This document shows positions 14,823-18,755 of a stretch of DNA of 18,755 bases, in pieces (within the stretch, counting starts at the first letter, position 1; the number at the start of each line of letters is the position of its first letter). The stretch covers positions 1-18,755 of the forward strand of contig DBYI01000118.1 in NCBI GenBank assembly GCA_002310115.1, in the 5' to 3' direction. The stretch comes from Ruminococcus flavefaciens. Lineage in GTDB: Bacteria > Bacillota > Clostridia > Oscillospirales > Ruminococcaceae. The position numbers and the translations under genes were made by a program. Under the pieces are notes generated by a model, which did no database searches, was not told the DNA's origin, and saw nothing but the letters and a program-made list of their open reading frames with translations.

Positions 14823-14851
14823 ATTATATCATAAAAGCTTGCAAATTTCAA
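14823..14851 (-). promoter_or_regulatory. Promoter of the cysteine peptidase gene
   Basis: Leftward TTGAAA (14846-14851), a 17-base spacer and TATAAT (14823-14828) make a near-perfect sigma-A promoter 29 bases before the TTG start. It shares bases 14839-14851 with the tRNA promoter on the other strand. Confidence 0.75.
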
Positions 14852-14867
14852 GAGTTTTTGATATAAT
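14839..14867 (+). promoter_or_regulatory. Promoter of tRNA-Arg
   Basis: TTGCAA (14839-14844) and TATAAT (14862-14867) are 17 bases apart, and the tRNA begins 19 bases after the -10. The -35 lies one base from the -35 of the divergent peptidase promoter. Confidence 0.75.
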
Positions 14868-14886
14868 TATATGGTACTTTAAAAAT

Positions 14887-14958
14887 GCGCCTGTAGCTCA
14901 GTGGATAGAGCATCCGCCTCCGACGCGGTGTGCGCTGGTTCGATTCCAGTCAGGCGTA
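14887..14958 (+). tRNA. tRNA-Arg (anticodon CCG)
   Basis: A complete 72-nt cloverleaf. The acceptor stem GCGCCTG pairs with CAGGCGT (one G-U), followed by the discriminator A; the CCA is not encoded. The D arm is GCTC-AGTGGATA-GAGC, the anticodon loop CTCCGAC with CCG at positions 34-36, and the T arm GCTGG-TTCGATT-CCAGT. Pair 27-43 is a T-T mismatch, which slightly shortens the anticodon stem. It reads the CGG codon. It stands alone with its own promoter and terminator, and borders an accessory region, a common place for integration. Confidence 0.95.
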
Positions 14959-14965
14959 TACTAGC

Positions 14966-14985
14966 AATGGCTGTATTAAGCCATT
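14966..14985 (+). repeat. Hairpin directly after tRNA-Arg
   Basis: AATGGCT (14966-14972) and AGCCATT (14979-14985) form a 7-bp stem with a 6-base loop, flanked by CTAG on both sides (14961-14964 and 14989-14992). There is no T run after it, so it is more likely a 3' trailer structure guiding tRNA processing than a terminator. Confidence 0.5.
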
Positions 14986-14993
14986 TACACTAG

Positions 14994-15046
14994 AAGAGTG
15001 AGTAATCTGATTTGTATTTGAACTTATCGGATAATCACTCTTTTTT
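14994..15046 (+). terminator. Terminator after tRNA-Arg
   Basis: AAGAGTGA (14994-15001) pairs with TCACTCTT (15035-15042), and partial pairing continues inward (GTAATC with GATAAT). Six T residues follow at 15041-15046. The loop is longer than usual. Confidence 0.65.
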
Positions 15047-15300
15047 ATTATTTGTAAATCACGTTCGGTTGTATTACTTTCATTAATGTAGCATTCTGTA
15101 ATCCACTCCAACGTTAAAGCGATTATAGCTATTACAAAACGAATGATGTCATTGTATCTATGCGAACAATAGTTGAAACGGGATATATATCACCATATCC
15201 AACAGTATTATATTTGTTGTTACACTTTGCTTAGAATTGGCGTTACTATAATTGAAGGCAAATAATAACCTTAAGTTTTTATGTAAAGGAAGTAAAACAA
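15047..15300. other. AT-rich leader region of the RTX gene
   Basis: No gene was found between the tRNA terminator and the RTX protein. TATAAT at 15247-15252 is a candidate -10 about 50 bases before the ATG, but there is no good -35 at 17 bases (TTACAC is 21 away and TTGCTT 14 away). TTGAAA-17-TATCCA at 15173-15201 is a weaker alternative. The poor -35 hints at activator control. No riboswitch or repeat was recognised. Confidence 0.35.
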
Positions 15301-17718
15301 ATGAAAAAGTATAAAAAAGTATTATCAGCGGTACTTTCACTGGCATTGACATTTGGATGTTTGGCACCGGCTGCTGCTGGAGCTTTAGATCTGTCAAATT
15401 ATGACGGTGTTGAAAAAAACGCCGAAAAGACCCAGGAGGTTATCGAAAAAGCTAAAAGTACAATTGAATCATACTCCGGATTCACCAGCGATATTGCTGA
15501 AGAAGCATACAGAAATCAGCTTATAGATAACTATGCAGAAAAGAATATTAAAGCAATAGGAAGGATAAGAGAAGGTGAAAAGTGGTATGAGACCATTTTG
15601 TCCTTCCAGGAAACAAAAGGCAGCCTCAAAGAGTACGATAGCTCCAAGAGTAAGGAGCGTATCACATATGTGATGATGTCGCAAGAGGATTATAATAACC
15701 TCCAAAATCATCCTGATGAATACAAGCTTGATTACATTGACAATGAACCTGTTATAATACACGACGGCAAGACAAAGAGCCTGAGTGCGACACCAAGCGG
15801 TAAAACAGATGAAGTTGCTGTATACGCAGGCGATGAACAGATGAAAAAGCTTGAAGGCGCAATAAGTCCATGGGGTAATGAGCTTACTAAGATAGATGAT
15901 ATGATGACCGAGGATGGTTACTGGAATATATCTGAAGATGAGTGTATTATTTATCCTGTAGAAAAAACCAAACTGATCTATAACGGCAAATCCGGAAACG
16001 ACACATATCGTATCAGAAAGACAAAAGGAATTGCCTGTATACATGATTACAGCTTGAAAAATTCGGGCGATTCCGATACGATAATATTCGATTATGATGC
16101 ATCTGACAGTAAAGTGTCTTTATATCGTGATGTGGATGATCTTTATATCATTGATGAAACAAATGAGATCCTAGTATATATCCAGAAGTACTTCACTGAC
16201 AGCAGAGTAGAATATATAAAGATATCAGAAGATGTTACACTTGAATTTGATGATGTATACATTCTTACAGATATAATTGGCGGCACAGACAAGAATGATA
16301 ACCTAAAAGGATATGTACAGCCTACACTTCTTCTGGGATATTCTGGCAATGACACTATAACCGCATCAAACGGTGATAATTACTGGGCATTTGGTGATGA
16401 CGGAGACGATAATATCTCTGTTCCGTTTGGAAATGCTATGGTTTGGGGCGGCGATGGTTCTGATGTTATAAACATTACCAAAAGCGGAAAAGCATCATTT
16501 ACGATTGACTATGACTACGGATATAATGTTGTTTTTGCAGGTGATGGAAACGATACGGTATCTACTACTGCTACTTTGGGTGAAAATCTTATCATTGGTG
16601 GCGTCGGTGATGACACACTGAAAGGTGGTTTCGGAGATGATGTATTTGTATACAATCATGGCGATGGCAATGATAAGATAAGTGAATCCTGCAACGCATT
16701 TTCCAACGGCGGAACTGATTACATATATTTTGCTGATCTTCTGCCTGAAGATGTCTATGTCCGTAAAGATAATGGCTTTACCATATATGTAAAAGACGGA
16801 TGCGGCTCGGTAAATATCCCTCGTATTTATCAGAACGGTAATTCAAAATACAAAGAGACTGTAGAATATATCGTATTTGCAGACGATACTATCTGGAATC
16901 TTCATGATATTCTGGAGCAGTGCGCTTTTATAAGCGGTGTCTCTGAATTCAGCGGAAAAGATAAAGAAGGATATATCATTTTAGGTACCGATGGCGACGA
17001 TAAATATACCACAGGTAATGGCGACGATGTTATTCGTGCAGGCAAGGGAAATGACTACATCAATGCAGGCGGAGGAAAAGATACTGTGATCTTCTGCCGT
17101 GGTGACGGACATGATGTATTTGATGAGAAAGGAAAGGGTGCAGACACCTTAATATTTGAGGATATTAAATCCGATGAAGTACGCATAGCCAGATTCGGTT
17201 CAAAGCTCACCATAAACGTCAACGGTTCTGATGACGCTCTTGAGCTACCTGGCATTTATTACACTGGTTTTTCAGGCCCTCTTCATCATGTAGAGAAAGT
17301 TCATTTTGCTGATGGTGTGGTTTGGACATTTGATGAGATGCTTGCAATGGCAAGGGTTGAAGCTACTGACGGAGATGACACTATTATTGTACCCGATGAA
17401 ACACATATTGTGTGTTGTGGAAAAGGGAATGACACTATTATTGGTACATCTGACGGAGAGACATATTTGTATGGAATGGGCGATGGACACGATGTCATAA
17501 CTGACAAGAGATCCAAAGAAAACAGCTGTGACACTATATGTTTCGGTGAAGGAATCAATCCGGAAACACTTAATGTAAATGTTAACAGAAATACTATTGT
17601 TATATCAATACCCGAAACTGAAGATTCTGTCACATTGACAAAGGGACAGTTAGAGCGCTTTTCATTCACAGACGGAACAAGCTGGACTGAGAGTGACCTT
17701 CTTGAAAGAGCAAAATAA
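15301..17718 (+). CDS. Secreted RTX-type calcium-binding repeat protein
   Basis: An 805-residue acidic protein with a Sec signal peptide (about 1-27; basic start, hydrophobic core, AAAGA cleavage region). Residues 30-225 are an unrecognised N-terminal region. From about 226 on, RTX nonapeptide-like repeats (GGxGxDxux) alternate with domains resembling the haemolysin-type calcium-binding related family. Repeats are seen for example at GYSGNDTI (346-353), WGGDGSDVI (382-390), FAGDGNDTV (412-420), IGGVGDDTLKGGFGDDVFV (432-450), GNGDDVIRAGKGNDYINAGG (572-591) and CGKGNDTI (706-713). The related domains, each opening with D-T/Y-I-x-F and closing with F-x-D-x-x-x-W, cover about 470-540, 613-682 and 741-802, with a degenerate fourth at about 256-320. 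Such repeats fold into calcium-bound beta rolls outside the cell. No catalytic domain, cell-wall anchor or type I exporter is visible. AAAGGAAG precedes the ATG. Its function is unknown: adhesion, matrix or carbohydrate binding are possible. Confidence 0.88.
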   Translation: MKKYKKVLSAVLSLALTFGCLAPAAAGALDLSNYDGVEKNAEKTQEVIEKAKSTIESYSGFTSDIAEEAYRNQLIDNYAEKNIKAIGRIREGEKWYETILSFQETKGSLKEYDSSKSKERITYVMMSQEDYNNLQNHPDEYKLDYIDNEPVIIHDGKTKSLSATPSGKTDEVAVYAGDEQMKKLEGAISPWGNELTKIDDMMTEDGYWNISEDECIIYPVEKTKLIYNGKSGNDTYRIRKTKGIACIHDYSLKNSGDSDTIIFDYDASDSKVSLYRDVDDLYIIDETNEILVYIQKYFTDSRVEYIKISEDVTLEFDDVYILTDIIGGTDKNDNLKGYVQPTLLLGYSGNDTITASNGDNYWAFGDDGDDNISVPFGNAMVWGGDGSDVINITKSGKASFTIDYDYGYNVVFAGDGNDTVSTTATLGENLIIGGVGDDTLKGGFGDDVFVYNHGDGNDKISESCNAFSNGGTDYIYFADLLPEDVYVRKDNGFTIYVKDGCGSVNIPRIYQNGNSKYKETVEYIVFADDTIWNLHDILEQCAFISGVSEFSGKDKEGYIILGTDGDDKYTTGNGDDVIRAGKGNDYINAGGGKDTVIFCRGDGHDVFDEKGKGADTLIFEDIKSDEVRIARFGSKLTINVNGSDDALELPGIYYTGFSGPLHHVEKVHFADGVVWTFDEMLAMARVEATDGDDTIIVPDETHIVCCGKGNDTIIGTSDGETYLYGMGDGHDVITDKRSKENSCDTICFGEGINPETLNVNVNRNTIVISIPETEDSVTLTKGQLERFSFTDGTSWTESDLLERAK

Positions 17719-17734
17719 TATTAATAAACATGAA

Positions 17735-17774
17735 AAGATGGTCTCTGCTGATTTGACAGAGGCCATCTTATTTT
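17735..17774 (+). terminator. Terminator of the RTX gene
   Basis: Arms 17735-17747 and 17757-17769 form a 13-bp stem (one G-U pair) with a 9-base loop, followed by TATTTTAT. It starts 16 bases after the stop codon. Confidence 0.85.
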
Positions 17775-17775
17775 A

Positions 17776-18060
17776 TAAGTTTTTTCAATATAAAAGAAAG
17801 AACAAACAAGATTTGTCTTTATAATGATAAACTTGGAAAAACTTATAATTTTACGAAGCAGTTGGTTCCATTGGTATGATTGAGCATTGACTGGACGCCT
17901 CAGAACCAGTAAGAAGTTGTTTTATCTATATCACGGCAGAATACCTCCGCTTCTAAGCGAAGCGAAAGAGGGGGGATGAATGCCGGATTTTTAAACCAAA
18001 ACTATAGATAATCAGCAAAACATATGCAATAATAGATGCATAGGAAATATCCTAAATCTA
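17776..18060. other. Gene-free stretch with an IS605-end-like compound hairpin
   Basis: No ORF of note. At 17934-17985 three nested complementary pairs are visible: CGGCA (17934-17938) with TGCCG (17981-17985), CCTCC (17944-17948) with a G run (17970-17975), and GCTTC (17949-17953) with GAAGC (17959-17963). The wording 'GAATACCTCCGCTTCTAAGC' followed by a G run and GATGAATGCCGG resembles the structured right ends of clostridial tnpB elements, where the omega (reRNA) guide scaffold lies. It stands upstream of a tnpB start fragment, so it would be the end of a different, otherwise deleted copy. The identification rests on recall of the pattern, not on a comparison. Confidence 0.4.
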
Positions 18061-18080
18061 AAAGGAAGGAGAAAAAACAT

Positions 18081-18289
18081 ATGTATCTAACGGTAAAGCA
18101 AAAGGTAAGCATCTGTCAAAGGAAGAGTATAGTATTTTGAGGAAATTGTGTAATACAGCGAAAAATCTTGCAAATGAAGCAATCTACAATGTACGACAGC
18201 ATTATTTCACAGATGGAGAATACCTGTTATCAGCCAAATTATTTAAAGTAGAAAAGTTCAAATTAAATGAGGGAGAAAAAGCAGCATAG
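18081..18289 (+). pseudogene. tnpB: Truncated, frameshifted tnpB (IS200/IS605 OrfB) start
   Basis: ATG at 18081, behind AAGGAAGGAG, opens MYLTVKQKV, after which the frame shifts: the next frame reads KHLSKEEYSILRKLCNTAK, then NLANEAIYNVRQHYFTDGEY, the usual N-terminus of TnpB/IS1341-type RNA-guided nucleases. A single missing A near 18104-18107 (GGTAAGC where GGTAAAGC is expected) explains the break. The homologous stretch ends soon after YLLSAK, and the frame stops with TAG at 18287-18289; the whole RuvC and zinc-ribbon part (several hundred residues) is absent. It cannot be functional. No tnpA transposase is nearby. Confidence 0.75.
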
Positions 18290-18316
18290 AAAGTGACAGG
18301 CAAATTAAATGAGGGA
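18259..18316 (+). repeat. 16-bp direct repeat at the end of the tnpB fragment
   Basis: CAAATTAAATGAGGGA occurs exactly at 18259-18274 and again at 18301-18316, 42 bases apart. The first copy is inside the tail of the broken tnpB frame, the second supplies the GAGGG just before the short ORF at 18319. It may mark a local duplication or the junction of the deletion that removed the tnpB body. Confidence 0.7.
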
Positions 18317-18318
18317 AA

Positions 18319-18441
18319 ATGATCGAATTGAGAGCCGAGCTTTTAACCAAGAAAACGGAGACCGCCAAATATAGCGATCTCTGAATTAATGTTGATAAAT
18401 ATATGATCAAATCGACGGGCTCAGTGAAAAAATTTCTGTAA
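18319..18441 (+). other. Short ORF interrupted by an in-frame TGA
   Basis: ATG at 18319, four bases after GAGGG, reads MIELRAELLTKKTETAKYSD then Leu and a TGA (18382-18384); the same frame continues for 18 codons (INVDKYMIKSTGSVKKFL) to TAA at 18439-18441. A terminator hairpin follows 32 bases later. Neither half is recognised. It is most simply a decayed fragment of a small gene or of a mobile element; no selenocysteine insertion structure was identified. Whether it is ever translated is unknown. Confidence 0.3.
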
Positions 18442-18472
18442 ATTCAAAAAACTGTGATAAAAACGATATATA

Positions 18473-18507
18473 GAAGCGGCTTTAAAAATTAGCCGCTTCG
18501 ATTTTTT
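18473..18507 (+). terminator. Strong terminator hairpin within the IS debris
   Basis: GAAGCGGCT (18473-18481) and AGCCGCTTC (18491-18499) form a perfect 9-bp stem with a 9-base loop, followed by GA and six T residues (18502-18507). Confidence 0.8.
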
Positions 18508-18545
18508 ACAGTATACAATGGATACTGCAATTTGTCAAGGTTCTG

Positions 18546-18600
18546 TGGATATCAGCCTGATGGAATGGAGCGTAGCGGAATGGAATCAGGCTGATATCCA
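18546..18600. repeat. Perfect 16-bp inverted repeat with nested direct repeat
   Basis: TGGATATCAGCCTGAT (18546-18561) is the exact reverse complement of 18585-18600. The 23-base interior consists of GGAATGGA (18562-18569), GCGTAGC, and GGAATGGA again (18577-18584). It begins 5 bases after the IS256 transposase stop (in the leftward sense) and has no T run after it in either direction, so it is not an ordinary terminator. It is probably part of the non-coding end of the IS256-type element. Confidence 0.8.
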
Positions 18601-18605
18601 GCGGC

Positions 18606-18755
18606 TCAACCGAGCCTATCAGGGTACATGATCTCCAACTCGCCTAGTACTTTGCCCCAGTTCCTCAGCGGCATAGTCCATTTCTTAGCTATCTCATGCG
18701 TTGCCAGATACAGAGCCTTCAGGAGCGCTGTGGATTATACAGAACTGCTGACGGA
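18606..18755 (-). pseudogene. C-terminal fragment of an IS256-family (Mutator-type) transposase
   Basis: Reading leftward, codons from 18734 to the TGA at 18606-18608 encode STALLKALYLATHEIAKKW followed by TMPLRNWGKVLGELEIMYPDRLG, the conserved end of IS256-type DDE transposases. Upstream of this, an in-frame TAA (18735-18737) breaks the frame, and the bases to the window edge fit the expected preceding sequence only with a shift, so the copy is probably broken; the rest of the gene lies beyond the window. If the element continues past the edge it would be the partner of the hairpin at 18546-18600. Confidence 0.75.

Noticed and set aside
15340..15366. Possible lipobox (TFGC) in the RTX signal peptide
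   Set aside because: Positions -3 and -2 are Thr and Phe, which do not fit the [LVI][ASTVI][GAS]C rule; an AxA-type signal peptidase I site follows.
15469..16044. Leftward ORF of 191 codons inside the RTX gene
   Set aside because: It is a shadow of the 805-residue frame, with no start signal and low-quality hydrophobic composition.
16320..17120. Possible CRISPR or DNA tandem array in the RTX gene
   Set aside because: The periodicity is in the protein (GGxGxDxux repeats); at the DNA level the copies differ and lack equal spacers.
17719..18755. Repeat of the tRNA-Arg 3' end as an integration site
   Set aside because: Comparing the last 20 bases of the tRNA with this stretch by eye gave no convincing match.

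Overview
The window looks like a chromosomal piece of a low-GC Gram-positive gut clostridium, most likely Ruminococcus or a close relative in the Oscillospiraceae. The evidence is strong AGGAGG-type ribosome sites, frequent TTG starts (scpB, dacF, metA, the cysteine peptidase), a zinc-type L28, sporulation genes (gerW, dacF-type carboxypeptidase, spoIIP) and the classical Firmicute scpA-scpB neighbourhood. The taxon is inferred from gene content and style, not from a marker gene.

Layout. 35-430 is a small flavin-binding PPOX-fold protein. 816-3378 is read leftward: a MATE exporter, an unrecognised 190-residue protein and rpmB (L28), each with its own promoter. At about 3450-3510 transcription turns rightward. 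A TTGAAA-17-TATAAT promoter starts what reads as one long operon of about 8.2 kb (3601-11756): an M50 site-2 protease, a second M50-like protein that has lost its HExxH, scpA, scpB, a DUF2953 protein, gerW/ytfJ, a D-Ala-D-Ala carboxypeptidase, rluB, a small unknown, metA and a DUF4190 membrane protein. It ends at a strong hairpin terminator (11773-11804). Chromosome segregation, spore-envelope work and rRNA modification are thus carried together, as in other Firmicutes.

11789-14254 holds a divergent pair, a membrane-anchored polysaccharide deacetylase (leftward) and spoIIP plus a small downstream gene (rightward). Sigma-E-like promoter sequences face both ways between them, which fits mother-cell expression during sporulation. 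A YiiX-like cysteine peptidase (leftward) overlaps the small gene tail-to-tail, and its promoter interlocks with that of tRNA-Arg(CCG).

From the tRNA to the end (14959-18755) the sequence is accessory in character. It holds one large secreted RTX-type calcium-binding protein (805 aa, four repeat-plus-linker modules, Sec signal peptide), followed by about 1 kb of insertion-sequence debris: a frameshifted, truncated tnpB start with an IS605-end-like hairpin, a short ORF with an in-frame TGA, and the C-terminus of an IS256-family transposase next to a perfect 16-bp inverted repeat.

The items most worth a second look are the tandem active/inactive site-2 protease pair at the head of the scpAB operon and the modular RTX protein beside the tRNA. 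No CRISPR array, rRNA, phage or recognised defence system was seen.
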